Shown here: positions 1-8,384 of the stretch, one piece after another | How positions within the stretch are numbered: the first letter of the stretch is position 1 | How the letters are laid out: every line of letters starts with the position of its first letter | From: DASZGI01 sp035938995 | Lineage (GTDB): Bacteria; Actinomycetota; Actinomycetes; Streptomycetales; Catenulisporaceae | Assembly: GCF_035938995.1 (NCBI RefSeq) | Contig: NZ_DASZGI010000272.1 | Coordinates: 1 to 21,036 of the forward strand | Reading direction: 5' to 3' | DNA: 21,036 bases | The notes under the pieces: model-generated | What the model was told of the DNA's origin: nothing | What the model saw: only the letters and a program-made list of their open reading frames with translations | The model's database searches: none | Made by a program: the position numbers and the translations under genes

Positions 1-14
1 CAGGATCCTTGTCC

Positions 15-1490
15 TCACTCCCCCACCGGCAGGTCCACCGTGACGACCGTGCCGCCGCCCTCGCGCGCGGTCATGTCGAAGCTGCCGCCGAGTTCCCCGC
101 CCACGAGGGTGCGCACGATCTGCAGGCCCAGATTCCCGGCGGAATGCGGGTCGAAGCCGGGCGGTAGGCCGCGTCCGTCGTCCGAGACCGTGATCCGCAG
201 CCGGCCGTCCTGGCGTAGCGCGGTCACCTCCAGGCTCGATCCGGCCCCGTCGAGCCCGTGCTCGAAGGCGTTCTGCAGCAACTCGGTCAGCACCATCGCC
301 AGCGGGGTCGCGACCTGTGCGGGCAGCACGCCGAAGGTGCCGACTCTTCTTGAGAGGACGCCCCGGCCGCCGGCGCCGCCCGACGCCGCCGAGTAGTCCA
401 CCACCATCGCCAGCACCCGGTCGGCGATCTCGTCGAACTCGACCCGCTCATCGAGCGTCTGCGACAGCGTCTCGTGCACGATCGCGATCGATCCGACGCG
501 GCGCACCGCCTCGTTCAGCGCCGCCTTGCCCCGGGGCTCGTCCAGGCGCCTGGCCTGGAGCCGCAGCAGCGCCGCGACGCTCTGCAGGTTGTTCTTCACC
601 CGGTGGTGGATCTCGCGGATCGTGGCGTCCTTCGTCACCAGCTCGCGGTCGCGCCTGCGTAGCTCGGTCACGTCGCGTACCAGGACCATCGCGCCGATCC
701 GCTCGCCCTGCGGGGTCAGCGGGACGGTGCGCACCCGCATCGTGCCGTCGTTGGCCTCGAGCTCCGTGTCCCGGGGCACGCGCCCGTCCACGCTGGAGGC
801 CAGCGCCTCGTCGATGGGGCCGGCGTGCGGGGCCAGCTGCGCGCAGATCTTCCCGAAGTGCGACCCGATCAGGTCCATCGTCTCGCCGAGCCGGTGGAAC
901 GAAGAGATCGCGTTCGGGCTGGCGTACGTCACGATCCCCTCCGCGTCCAGGCGGATCATCCCGTCCCCGACCCGCGGCATCGCGTCCAGGTGGCTGCGCG
1001 CCTTCGGGTACGGGAACCGGCCGGTCGCGATCATCTGGGCGAGGTCGGCGGCGGTCTGCAGGTACGTCAGTTCGAGGCGGCTCGGGGTGCGCGCGGTCAG
1101 CAGGTTGGTGTTGCGGCCGATCACCGCGATCACCCGGTCCGCGCGCCGCACCGGGATCGCCTCGACTCGCACCGGGACCGCCTCGCGCCACTCCGGGTCG
1201 CCCTCGCGGATGATCCGGCCCTCGTCCAAGGCCTGGTCGAGCAGGGGTCGTTTGCCGCGTGGTACCACGTGTCCGACCAGGTCGTCGGGATAGGAGGTCG
1301 GGCCGGTGTTGGGCCGCATCTGCGCCACCGCGACGTACCGGGTCTCGTCCGCCGTCGGCACCCACAGCACTAGGTCCGCGAAAGAGAGGTCGGCCAGCAT
1401 TTGCCAGTCGGCCACAATGAGGTGCAGCCACTCCAGGTCTCGCGCGTCGAGCGTGGTGTGGGCGCGAACCAAGTCGTTCATGGACGGCAT
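15..1490 (-). CDS. PdtaS-like sensor histidine kinase (GAF-like, PAS, HisKA_2, HATPase_c)
   Basis: The 491-residue product reads as a soluble sensor kinase with no membrane segment. The N-terminal part (about 1-150) resembles the GAF-like H_kinase_N domain. A PAS-like domain follows (about 170-280, with GMIRLDAEGIVTYASPNA). The dimerisation helix carries the phospho-acceptor motif IHHRVKNNLQS near residue 295, typical of HisKA_2 kinases. The ATPase domain has an N box (LTELLQNAFEHG), a D box (DDGRGLPPG) and GNLGLQIV. Length and order match mycobacterial PdtaS, which signals to an ANTAR-type RNA-binding regulator (PdtaR); that partner is not encoded here. The start is uncertain: ATG at 1490 has GGGA nine bases upstream, while ATG at 1481 has GAGG ten bases upstream. 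The gene is divergent from bioF with only 51 bp between them. The ligand cannot be told from the sequence. Confidence 0.9.
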   Translation of the reverse strand: MPSMNDLVRAHTTLDARDLEWLHLIVADWQMLADLSFADLVLWVPTADETRYVAVAQMRPNTGPTSYPDDLVGHVVPRGKRPLLDQALDEGRIIREGDPEWREAVPVRVEAIPVRRADRVIAVIGRNTNLLTARTPSRLELTYLQTAADLAQMIATGRFPYPKARSHLDAMPRVGDGMIRLDAEGIVTYASPNAISSFHRLGETMDLIGSHFGKICAQLAPHAGPIDEALASSVDGRVPRDTELEANDGTMRVRTVPLTPQGERIGAMVLVRDVTELRRRDRELVTKDATIREIHHRVKNNLQSVAALLRLQARRLDEPRGKAALNEAVRRVGSIAIVHETLSQTLDERVEFDEIADRVLAMVVDYSAASGGAGGRGVLSRRVGTFGVLPAQVATPLAMVLTELLQNAFEHGLDGAGSSLEVTALRQDGRLRITVSDDGRGLPPGFDPHSAGNLGLQIVRTLVGGELGGSFDMTAREGGGTVVTVDLPVGE

Positions 1491-1541
1491 GCCTCAGTAT
1501 CCCAGGCCGCGACGTCCGACCGCCGAGATCGGGAGTACTAG

Positions 1542-2711
1542 GTGAGCACATCGTCCGTTTTGGCCTGGCTCGAGGAGCACGAGAGGAAACGCGAGGCCGC
1601 CGGCCTGCGCCGCAGGCTGCGCGCCCGCACCGGCGGGCCGGGCCCGGGCGGCGGCGGTGACCCCGTGGACCTGGCCGGGAACAACTACCTGGGGCTGGCC
1701 GGGGACCCGCGTGTGACAGCCGCGGCGGCGCGGGCGGCGCTCGCGTGGGGCGGCGGTTCGACCGGATCGCGCCTGGTCACCGGCAACACCGCGGCGCACG
1801 AGGAGTTCGAGCGGGCGCTCGCCGGCTTCCTCGGCGCCGAGGCGGCGCTGGTGTTCTCGTCCGGGTATCTCGCGAATCTCGGAGTGGTCAGCGGGCTGGC
1901 CGGGCGCGGGGATCTGATCGTGTCCGAATGCCTGAACCATGCTTCGCTGATCGACGCCTGCCGCCTGTCGCGCGCGCGGATCGCGGTGGTCGGGCACAAC
2001 GCACCCGACGAGGTGGCACAGGCGCTGGCAACACGGTCCGAGGAGCGAGCGTACGTCGTCACAGACGCCGTCTTCTCGGTGGACGGCGACCTCGCGCCCC
2101 TCGCTCGGCTCGCGGAGGTCTGCCGCGCGCACGGCGCGGTGCTCATCGTGGACGAGGCTCACGGTATCGGTGTGTACGGCGAAGGCGGCCGGGGCGCGGT
2201 GCACGCGGCAGGGCTGGCCGGGTCGCCGGACGTGGTGGCGACGGTGACACTGTCCAAATCTCTCGGCTCGCAGGGCGGCGCCGTGGTCGGGCCGAGGGCG
2301 GTCGTGGAGCACCTGGTCGACACGGCGCGCTCGTTCATCTTCGACACCGGACTGGCGCCGGCCTGCGTCGGCGCGGCTTCGGCGGCGCTGGAGATCCTCA
2401 GGAGCGAGCCGGAGCTGGCCGGCCGGGTGCGTGCGAACGCGCGGCGGCTGTACGAGACGGCCACCGCGGCGGGGCTGGCTGCGAGCCCGCCGAAGGGCGC
2501 GGTGACCTCTGTGCGCATCGGTGACCCGGAACTGACCGTGGAGCTGGCCGCGCTGTGCGCGCAGCACGGAGTTTCAGTCGGCTGTTTCCGTCCCCCGTCG
2601 GTTCCGGACGGCGCCTCGCGGCTGCGGCTGACGGCGCGGGCTGACCTGGGTCCGGAGCAATTCGCGGCGGCGCGGCGGGCGCTCGGGGCGGTGGCCGAGC
2701 GGCTCGGCTGA
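1542..2711 (+). CDS. bioF: 8-amino-7-oxononanoate synthase (biotin synthesis)
   Basis: This 389-residue cytoplasmic PLP enzyme belongs to the alpha-oxoamine synthase family. BioF condenses pimeloyl-ACP or pimeloyl-CoA with L-alanine to give 8-amino-7-oxononanoate, the first step of biotin ring assembly. Family signatures are clear: GNNYLGLAGDPRV near the N-terminus, GGGSTGSRLVTGN, FSSGYLANLGV, the cofactor-binding DEAHGIGVYG (about residue 204) and the PLP lysine in TLSKSLGSQGG (about K239). The length is normal. The GTG start has GGGAG six bases upstream. 2-amino-3-ketobutyrate CoA ligase and 5-aminolevulinate synthase are related, but bioD and bioB about 15 kb downstream favour BioF. It stands alone, with nagA behind a separate DasR-type control region. 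Confidence 0.88.
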   Translation: MSTSSVLAWLEEHERKREAAGLRRRLRARTGGPGPGGGGDPVDLAGNNYLGLAGDPRVTAAAARAALAWGGGSTGSRLVTGNTAAHEEFERALAGFLGAEAALVFSSGYLANLGVVSGLAGRGDLIVSECLNHASLIDACRLSRARIAVVGHNAPDEVAQALATRSEERAYVVTDAVFSVDGDLAPLARLAEVCRAHGAVLIVDEAHGIGVYGEGGRGAVHAAGLAGSPDVVATVTLSKSLGSQGGAVVGPRAVVEHLVDTARSFIFDTGLAPACVGAASAALEILRSEPELAGRVRANARRLYETATAAGLAASPPKGAVTSVRIGDPELTVELAALCAQHGVSVGCFRPPSVPDGASRLRLTARADLGPEQFAAARRALGAVAERLG

Positions 2712-2727
2712 GGCGGGCGTTCACGAG

Positions 2728-2743
2728 TGTGGTCCAGACCAAT
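2728..2743. promoter_or_regulatory. DasR-type operator (dre) 1 upstream of nagA
   Basis: The core TGGTCCAGACCA has perfect 5-bp arms (TGGTC/GACCA) and differs from the known DasR motif TGGTCTAGACCA by one base. It lies about 90 bp before the nagA start. A DasR-like gene is encoded in the window. Binding is inferred. Confidence 0.85.
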
Positions 2744-2751
2744 CCTCGGAG

Positions 2752-2763
2752 AGGTCTGGACAA
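2752..2763. promoter_or_regulatory. Degenerate DasR-type operator between dre 1 and dre 2
   Basis: AGGTCTGGACAA matches 9 of 12 positions of the DasR core. Its centre is 22 bp from dre 1 and 19 bp from dre 2, about two helical turns each way, which is the main reason to list it. On sequence alone it is weak. Confidence 0.4.
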
Positions 2764-2768
2764 CCGAG

Positions 2769-2784
2769 ATTGGTCTAGTCCACA
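2769..2784. promoter_or_regulatory. DasR-type operator (dre) 2 upstream of nagA
   Basis: TGGTCTAGTCCA matches 11 of 12 bases of the DasR core motif, with one break in the right arm. It lies about 50 bp before the nagA GTG, close to where promoter or early leader sequence would be. Repression of nagA by DasR, relieved by amino-sugar phosphates, is known in Streptomyces and inferred here. Confidence 0.8.
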
Positions 2785-2832
2785 ATCTTCAACGGCCACC
2801 CGCCCAGTCGCCGTACCCGCAGGAGGAGTCGC

Positions 2833-4038
2833 GTGCCCACCATCTCGGCTCCTCGCGCGGTCGTCGACGGCCGCATGACCGGCCCAGCGACGGTGGCGGT
2901 GGAGGACGGGGTCATCACCTCGGTCACCCAGGAGGACGAAGTCGCGGCCGCCGCCGCAGACATCGTGCTGCCTGACGGTGTGCTGACCGCGGGCCTCGTC
3001 GACATCCAGATCAACGGCGCGTTCGGGGTCGATTTCGCGGCCGCCGGCGACGCGCAGTGGAATCTGGTCGCCTCCCGGCTGCCGGCCACCGGCGTCACCT
3101 CGTTCCAGCCCACGTACATCACCGCGCCGCTCGACGACCTGATCCGGGGGCTCGCGGTCGCGGAGGCGGTGCAGCGGCGGCAGGCGGTCGGTCCGTACGC
3201 CCGGATCCTCGGGGTGCATCTGGAGGGCCCGTTCCTCTCCCCGTCCCGGCACGGCGTGCACGAGAAGCGGTTCCTGGCCGAGCCGACCGCGGACGCGGTG
3301 GACCGCATCCTGGATGCGCCGGCGGCCGAGATGCTCACGATGGTGACCCTCGCGCCCGAACTGCCGGGCGCGCTCGCCGCGATCCGCCGCTTCACCGACG
3401 CCGGCATCCGCGTCTCGGTCGGGCACACCGACGCGACCGCGGTCCAGATCACCGCCGCGGCGGACGCGGGCGCGACCCTGGTGACGCACATCTTCAACGC
3501 GCAGCGCGGCCTGGCCCACCGGGAGCCGGGAGTGCCGGGCGCGACGATGGCGGACCGCCGGTTCTACTGCGGCTTGATCGCGGACCTGCACCATGTCGCG
3601 AAGGAAGTCTGCCTGCTGGTGTGGCGCGGTGCGCGCGGCCGGGTGGTGCTGGTGACCGACGCGATCGCAGCGGCGGGGATGCCGGCAGGCAAGTACACGC
3701 TCTCCGGCATCCCTGTGGTCCTCGAGAACGGTGTGCCGCGCAACGCCGACGGGACGATCGCGGGCTCCGCGCTGACCCTGGATCTGGCGGTGCGCAACAT
3801 GATTTCGCTGGGCCTGCCGGAGGCCCAGGTGATCGAGGCGGCCAGCCGCGTCCCCGCGGACGCGCTCGGCCGCACCGATCTGGGCCGGATCGCGGTCGGC
3901 GCAAAGGCCGACCTGGTCTGGTGGTCCGAAGGTTTCCACCCGCGCCGCACGTGGGTGGACGGCAGGGAGGTCACTGCGGGCGCGGAATCCGCCCCGTCAC
4001 TCCCCGCCGCGCGGGAGACACTGGCCGTGTCGCCTTGA
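2833..4038 (+). CDS. nagA: N-acetylglucosamine-6-phosphate deacetylase
   Basis: NagA removes the acetyl group from GlcNAc-6-phosphate in the cytoplasm, giving GlcN-6-phosphate and acetate. The 401-residue product is an amidohydrolase-fold protein of usual length. The metal-binding glutamate is in HLEGPFLSPSRHG (about residue 128), the histidines are in VGHTDA (about 198) and THIFNAQ (about 219), and the catalytic aspartate is in VTDAIAAAGMPAG (about 275). The GTG start follows a strong AGGAGG at 2821-2826. The region between bioF and nagA carries DasR-type operators, so it is probably controlled with the das transport genes. The deaminase that would use its product is probably the SIS-domain enzyme at 8437-9504. 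A long hairpin follows the gene. Confidence 0.95.
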   Translation: MPTISAPRAVVDGRMTGPATVAVEDGVITSVTQEDEVAAAAADIVLPDGVLTAGLVDIQINGAFGVDFAAAGDAQWNLVASRLPATGVTSFQPTYITAPLDDLIRGLAVAEAVQRRQAVGPYARILGVHLEGPFLSPSRHGVHEKRFLAEPTADAVDRILDAPAAEMLTMVTLAPELPGALAAIRRFTDAGIRVSVGHTDATAVQITAAADAGATLVTHIFNAQRGLAHREPGVPGATMADRRFYCGLIADLHHVAKEVCLLVWRGARGRVVLVTDAIAAAGMPAGKYTLSGIPVVLENGVPRNADGTIAGSALTLDLAVRNMISLGLPEAQVIEAASRVPADALGRTDLGRIAVGAKADLVWWSEGFHPRRTWVDGREVTAGAESAPSLPAARETLAVSP

Positions 4039-4139
4039 CCGGGTGCCTGACACCCAATCGGCCGTGACCCGCGCGGCCGGCCCGGACGGGACGGATGCCC
4101 GCACCATCCGCCCGGAACACCGGGGCCGGCGCATGAGGG

Positions 4140-4186
4140 CCGCAGGCGCGGACGGAAGTTGAGGGTCTTCCGCCCGCCGCCTGCGG
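4140..4186. terminator. Long stem-loop downstream of nagA
   Basis: CCGCAGGCG (4140-4148) pairs with CGCCTGCGG (4178-4186). Inside it, CGGACGGAAG (4149-4158) pairs with CTTCCGCCCG (4167-4176) with one mismatch, leaving an 8-nt loop. The result is a stem of about 19 bp with one bulge. There is no T-run, as is common for actinobacterial terminators. It lies 101 bp after the nagA stop and about 80 bp before the next gene. Confidence 0.6.
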
Positions 4187-4265
4187 GCCGCTCGCCCGCA
4201 CATGGAACCCTGGGGCCGGCGCGCACGTCCAATCGCCGACCTAGTCCCCGGACCCGGGAGTGCGG

Positions 4266-5054
4266 ATGTCTACGAGCGTCACGATCAGCATGCGAACACT
4301 GGCGGCGGCCGGCGCGGTGATAGTCGCCGCGGGCGGCGCCTACCTCGTCGGGACCACCACGCGGGGCGGCTCTCCGCCGCAGACGCTGGTGTACGCCCCG
4401 GCGGCGAATCAGAGCTCGAGCGCCGGGATGCCGGGGATAACCGTCACCGGCACGGGCTCCGTGAACGGTACGCCGAACACGCTCATCCTCGATCTGACGG
4501 TCACCCAGACCCGGCCGGACGTGTCTACGGCGCTGTCCGCGGCGAGCGACACGATGAACAAGATCGACTCCGCGCTTTCGGGGCGTGGAGTGGCGAGCGC
4601 GGATCTGAAGACTTCGGGCGCGTCCGTGCAACCGAACTATCAGTACAACAACGGTAGCTCGAGCATCAACGGCTACACGGCCACCGAGTCGCTGACCGCG
4701 ACGCTGCGCGACCTGCACACTGCCGGAGCCGACGTCACCGCGGCGGCTCAGGCCGGGGGCAATGCCACGAGCGTCGACGGAGTCTCACTCGACATCCAGA
4801 ACGACGACTCGCTGATGTCGTCCGCCCGGTCCGCCGCGTTCGCCGACGCGCAGGCAAAGGCGCAGCAGTACGCCTCTGCGGCGCACGAGAGCCTGGGCAA
4901 GCCGGTTCAGGTGACTGAGACGGTCAATTCGCCCGAGCCGAGCCCTATCGACGCACGCGCGGCGGTCAGCGGCGGGGCCGCGGCGCCGGTGCCGATCAAC
5001 CCCGGGACGTCACAGGTCTCTGTGACGGTGACGGTCGTCTTCGCAGTCAGCTGA
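4266..5054 (+). CDS. SIMPL-domain (DUF541) exported or membrane-anchored protein
   Basis: The 262-residue product begins with a short basic segment and one hydrophobic stretch (about residues 10-28, rich in Ala, Val and Gly), indicating an uncleaved anchor or signal peptide. The rest matches the SIMPL/DUF541 fold: GITVTGTGSV opens the domain, followed by DLTVTQTRPDVSTALSAAS, a central YTATESLTATL strand, and an AFADAQAKAQQYASAAHESLG helix near the end. The family includes periplasmic and surface proteins such as YggE; the molecular role is poorly defined. I chose ATG 4266 because GGGAG lies five bases before it; a GTG six bases upstream is possible. The gene converges with the next and overlaps it by 8 bp. 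Confidence 0.85.
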   Translation: MSTSVTISMRTLAAAGAVIVAAGGAYLVGTTTRGGSPPQTLVYAPAANQSSSAGMPGITVTGTGSVNGTPNTLILDLTVTQTRPDVSTALSAASDTMNKIDSALSGRGVASADLKTSGASVQPNYQYNNGSSSINGYTATESLTATLRDLHTAGADVTAAAQAGGNATSVDGVSLDIQNDDSLMSSARSAAFADAQAKAQQYASAAHESLGKPVQVTETVNSPEPSPIDARAAVSGGAAAPVPINPGTSQVSVTVTVVFAVS

Positions 5055-5982
5055 TGTAGCTGGCCAGGCGCTCGCGTAAGAGGTCGTACGTGGGCGCCAG
5101 CTCGCGCAGGATCTTCGAAGCCTCCGTCGTGTCCCCCGCGACCATCGGATACTGCAGAGCGCCCACCAGCCGCGCCTGGTAGTCCGCGGTCTCGGCGGCC
5201 GCCTCCGCGCCGACGAGGCCGAGCCAGTAGGCCGCGTCGGCCAGGCGGCGCGCCCCGACCCGGATGGCGAACACGGTCAGGTGGGCGCGCTGCCAGGATT
5301 CGAGGCCCTGCTCGACCAGGTCGGCCAGCCGCTCCACCGCCTCGGCGCCGCCGAGCGACCCGGGCGGGGCGAGCCCGGGCCGACCGGCCAGCCAGGCGGC
5401 CGCGTCCGGGAGGGTGGCGCGTATGGCCGCCTCGAGGCCGGTCTCGCGCTCGCGGCGGAACGCGGTGCGCAGGACGAACGGCGCGTCCGTGTAGCCGATC
5501 GAGTCGCCCTGCCACGCCGCGGTGAAGGCGGGGATCGGCAGCGTCGCGTGCGGGTGGCCGTGCGGATCGTGGAAGTAGACGGTGTCTGCCGTGACTTCGG
5601 TCACCACGACGAAGTGGTCGGCGCCGATCGCCCGGCCGCTGCCCGGCTGGTGCAGCAGTAGGCCCATCTCCACCGGTCCGGCCAGGACGGGGGCCGCGGC
5701 GCTGGCCTCCCGCAGCCGGTCCACCGCCTCGTCGGGGCCGCCGCCGTCCTGCCGCTCGCACGTCCAGCCGAGCCGGGCGAGCGCGTCGTCGAGCCCGGTG
5801 TCCGGCTCCCAGCCGAGCGGGTCGAACAACGGCGTGTTGCCCTCCAGCATCTCGAATCCGAACGGCGACCCGGTCAGCACCTCGATCGCCGACGGGTCCG
5901 GCGCGTGCGGGCCGAGCACCATCGCCAGGCTGTTCGCGTAGCAGTACGGCCCGGATCCGACATAACGCTGTTTCGGCGACAT
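5047..5982 (-). CDS. BtrH N-terminal / C39-like papain-fold protein
   Basis: This 311-residue protein carries a cysteine-protease-like N-terminal half: cysteine 14 in VGSGPYCYANSLAM, a histidine in GADHFVVVTEV and the HDPHGHP element, the C-H-D order of papain-fold C39-like proteins. It resembles BtrH N-terminal domain proteins, a family that includes an acyltransferase of butirosin synthesis. The C-terminal half may be the DUF4872-type helical partner. No signal peptide or membrane segment is seen. The substrate is unknown. The frame stays open to an ATG at 6192 with a good AGGAA upstream, adding 70 residues, but that stretch has much lower third-position GC (about 66%) and lies over the operator region. 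The domain starts just after MSPKQRYVG, so I prefer 5982, although no clear ribosome site precedes it. Confidence 0.75.
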   Translation of the reverse strand: MSPKQRYVGSGPYCYANSLAMVLGPHAPDPSAIEVLTGSPFGFEMLEGNTPLFDPLGWEPDTGLDDALARLGWTCERQDGGGPDEAVDRLREASAAAPVLAGPVEMGLLLHQPGSGRAIGADHFVVVTEVTADTVYFHDPHGHPHATLPIPAFTAAWQGDSIGYTDAPFVLRTAFRRERETGLEAAIRATLPDAAAWLAGRPGLAPPGSLGGAEAVERLADLVEQGLESWQRAHLTVFAIRVGARRLADAAYWLGLVGAEAAAETADYQARLVGALQYPMVAGDTTEASKILRELAPTYDLLRERLASYIS

Positions 5983-6182
5983 GGGTTCGAGTGTGGCACC
6001 GGGGTCTGACAGCGGCGGGTCTGACACCAGCGGGGGCTCACCCGGAGAAGGCCGCACGGAATAATCGGGTGACAGGCGGTTGAAGCGTCCGTCAAGGTGG
6101 GCTTGCGGGTCTTTCGAGGAGCCTGGGCGACGCTTGCGCTGCTTCGTGACGAAACGGACAGCGCGCTTGACAGGTTCATGAT

Positions 6183-6221
6183 CGCGATACATCGTGTTTC
6201 CTAACCACGCGATGTATCGCG
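6183..6221. promoter_or_regulatory. Paired palindromic operator in the divergent region before the MMPL gene
   Basis: CGCGATACATCG (6183-6194) and CGATGTATCGCG (6210-6221) form a perfect 12-bp inverted repeat with 15 bp between. Each half also lies in a near-palindrome of its own (CGCGAT-GT-ATCGCG on the right), with centres 25 bp apart. This looks like a double site for a dimeric repressor of TetR or PadR type. It lies 22 bp before the exporter start. No regulator gene is adjacent, so the binding protein is unknown. Confidence 0.65.
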
Positions 6222-6242
6222 TTTACGGGAGGGTTTGGGGAG

Positions 6243-8372
6243 ATGAACGCATTGCAGCGGGCGGGCCACTCGCTCGCACGAGTGCCCGGCGGCAAAGTCG
6301 GGAAGTGGGTGGTGCTGGGCGTCTGGCTGGTGCTGCTGGTGGGCCTTGGATCGCTCGCGGGGAAGCTGAACGGCGCCGAGAACAACCAGGCCTCCAGCTG
6401 GCTGCCGGGCAGCGCGGAGTCCACGCAGGTGGTCAACCTGACCGGCCAGTTCCACTCGACGAACGACGCGCCGGCCGTCATCATCTACCAGCGGACGAGC
6501 GGGGTGACGCCGCAGGACCTGGCCAAGGCCAAGGCCGACAACGCGCAGTTCGCCACGGTGAAGGACGTCGTGCCGGGTTCGGTGACCGGGCCGGTCCCGT
6601 CGAAGGACGGCAAGGCGCTGCTCACTCAGGTCCAGATCGACATCGGCAAGGACGGCTGGAACGCGTTGGGTCCGGCCGTCGACTCCTTCCGCTCCACAGC
6701 GTCGAGCGGTGACCCGGGCCTGACGGTGCACATCACCGGCCCGGCGGGAGTCGGCGCCGACCAGTCCGCCGCGTTCAAGGGGATCGACGGGACGCTGCTC
6801 TACGCGACGCTCGCAGTCGTGATCGTTCTACTCCTGATCACTTACCGCAGCCCGATCCTGTGGCTGCTGCCGCTCCTGTCGTCGGTCAGCGCACTCGGCG
6901 TCGCCGAAGGACTCATCTATCTGTTGGCCAAGCACGGGCTGACGGTCAACGCACAGAGCGCAGGAATCCTGCTCGTCCTCGTCGTGGGCGCAGGAACGGA
7001 CTATGCGTTGCTCCTGATCGCCCGATATCGAGAAGAGCTGCGCAGACACTCCGACCGGCACGAGGCGATGGGCGTCGCGCTACACCGGGCGGGTCCGGCC
7101 ATCATCGCGTCGGCCGCGACGGTGGGCATCGGCATGCTGTGCCTGACCGCCGCGCAGATGAACTCGACCAACGGTCTAGGACCGGTCGCCGCGATCGGCG
7201 TGATCGTAGCGCTGCTGGCGATGGTGACACTGCTGCCGGCGCTGCTCACGATCCTCGGCCGGTGGATCTTCTGGCCGTTCCGCCCGATGCCGGGCACCGA
7301 GGACCCGAGCGCCCGCGGGCTGTGGTCGCGGATCGGCGCCGGGATCGGCAAGCGCTCGCGCGTGGTGTGGATCGGCACCGTCGTCATCCTCGGCGCGATC
7401 GCCTTCGGGGTGACCGGCCTGAAGGCGGACGGCCTGTCCACCGCGGGCGCCTTCACCAACACGCCGGACTCGGTGGTCGGCCAGCAGGTGGTCGCCGCGC
7501 ACTACCCGGCCGGGTCGGGAAGCCCGGTCGTGGTCATCGCCAAGGCGGCCGAGTCGGCGCAGGTCCAGCAGGCACTGGGCACGACATCCGGCATCGGCTC
7601 GGTGGGGAACGTGGCCACCAAGAACGGCTACGTGTACATGGAGGGCAACCTCATCCCGGCCGCCGACAGCCAGGCGGCGAAGGACACGGTCGACCGGGCG
7701 CGGGCGAATGTGCACGCGGTTCCCGGGGCAGACGCCAAGGTCGGCGGCAACACGGCAGTTGTGCTGGACACCGAGCGGGCGTCTCAGCACGACGATAAGA
7801 TCATCATCCCGCTGATCCTCATCGTAGTATTGATCATCCTGGGGCTGCTGCTACGGGCGCTGATCGCACCGATCGTGCTGATGCTGACCGTGGTGCTGTC
7901 CTTCGGGACGGCGTTGGGCCTCAGCACAGTCTTCTTCAACCATGTATTCCACTTCAGTGGTGAAGACGGTGCCTATCCTCTGCTCTCCTTTGTGTTCCTC
8001 GTAGCCTTGGGCATCGACTACAACATCTTCTTGATGACGCGGATCAGGGAGGAGGCGACGCGGCTCGGAACCCGGCGCGGCGCGGCCGCGGGCCTGGCTG
8101 CCACCGGCGGTGTCATCACCTCTGCGGGCATGATCCTGGCCGGGACCTTCGGTGTCCTGGGCACGCTGCCGGTCGTCGGCTTCGCGGAGATCGGATTCAC
8201 CGTCTCGGTGGGCGTGCTGCTCGACACCTTCATCGTCCGCTCCATCCTCGTCACCGCGCTGGCGATGGACCTGGACCGGCGCGTGTGGTGGCCGAGCCGC
8301 CTGTCGCGGGCCGCGGTCCCGGTCGCGATCCCGGCGCAGGCCGGCGAAAGCGACGTCGTGGGCGTGCGCTAA
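6243..8372 (+). CDS. MMPL-family RND transporter
   Basis: The 709-residue product has the two-fold MMPL layout. TM1 lies near residues 18-40, followed by an extracytoplasmic domain (to about 185) and a bundle of five helices. A second half starts near VVWIGTVVILGAIAFGVTG, has its own outer domain and ends in the last helices. The paired hallmark motifs are GTDYALLLIARYREELRR (about residue 250) and GIDYNIFLMTRIREEATRLG (about 590); their aspartate-tyrosine pairs serve the proton relay in this family. Members export lipids, siderophores or drugs using the proton gradient. The substrate is not evident, since no lipid or polyketide genes are near. The ATG follows GGGAGGG by nine bases. The operator pair just upstream suggests induced expression. 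Confidence 0.93.
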   Translation: MNALQRAGHSLARVPGGKVGKWVVLGVWLVLLVGLGSLAGKLNGAENNQASSWLPGSAESTQVVNLTGQFHSTNDAPAVIIYQRTSGVTPQDLAKAKADNAQFATVKDVVPGSVTGPVPSKDGKALLTQVQIDIGKDGWNALGPAVDSFRSTASSGDPGLTVHITGPAGVGADQSAAFKGIDGTLLYATLAVVIVLLLITYRSPILWLLPLLSSVSALGVAEGLIYLLAKHGLTVNAQSAGILLVLVVGAGTDYALLLIARYREELRRHSDRHEAMGVALHRAGPAIIASAATVGIGMLCLTAAQMNSTNGLGPVAAIGVIVALLAMVTLLPALLTILGRWIFWPFRPMPGTEDPSARGLWSRIGAGIGKRSRVVWIGTVVILGAIAFGVTGLKADGLSTAGAFTNTPDSVVGQQVVAAHYPAGSGSPVVVIAKAAESAQVQQALGTTSGIGSVGNVATKNGYVYMEGNLIPAADSQAAKDTVDRARANVHAVPGADAKVGGNTAVVLDTERASQHDDKIIIPLILIVVLIILGLLLRALIAPIVLMLTVVLSFGTALGLSTVFFNHVFHFSGEDGAYPLLSFVFLVALGIDYNIFLMTRIREEATRLGTRRGAAAGLAATGGVITSAGMILAGTFGVLGTLPVVGFAEIGFTVSVGVLLDTFIVRSILVTALAMDLDRRVWWPSRLSRAAVPVAIPAQAGESDVVGVR

Positions 8373-8384
8373 GGCAACAGCGAT

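Noticed and set aside
2398..3939. 513-residue minus-strand open frame
   Set aside because: Antisense to bioF and nagA; composition typical of GC-rich shadow frames.
4092..4110. Small hairpin CGGATG/CATCCG after nagA
   Set aside because: Only a 6-bp stem; the larger stem-loop at 4140-4186 is a better terminator candidate.
3564..4718. 384-residue minus-strand open frame spanning the nagA-SIMPL gap
   Set aside because: Antisense to two supported genes and runs through the hairpin at 4140-4186; no recognisable domain.
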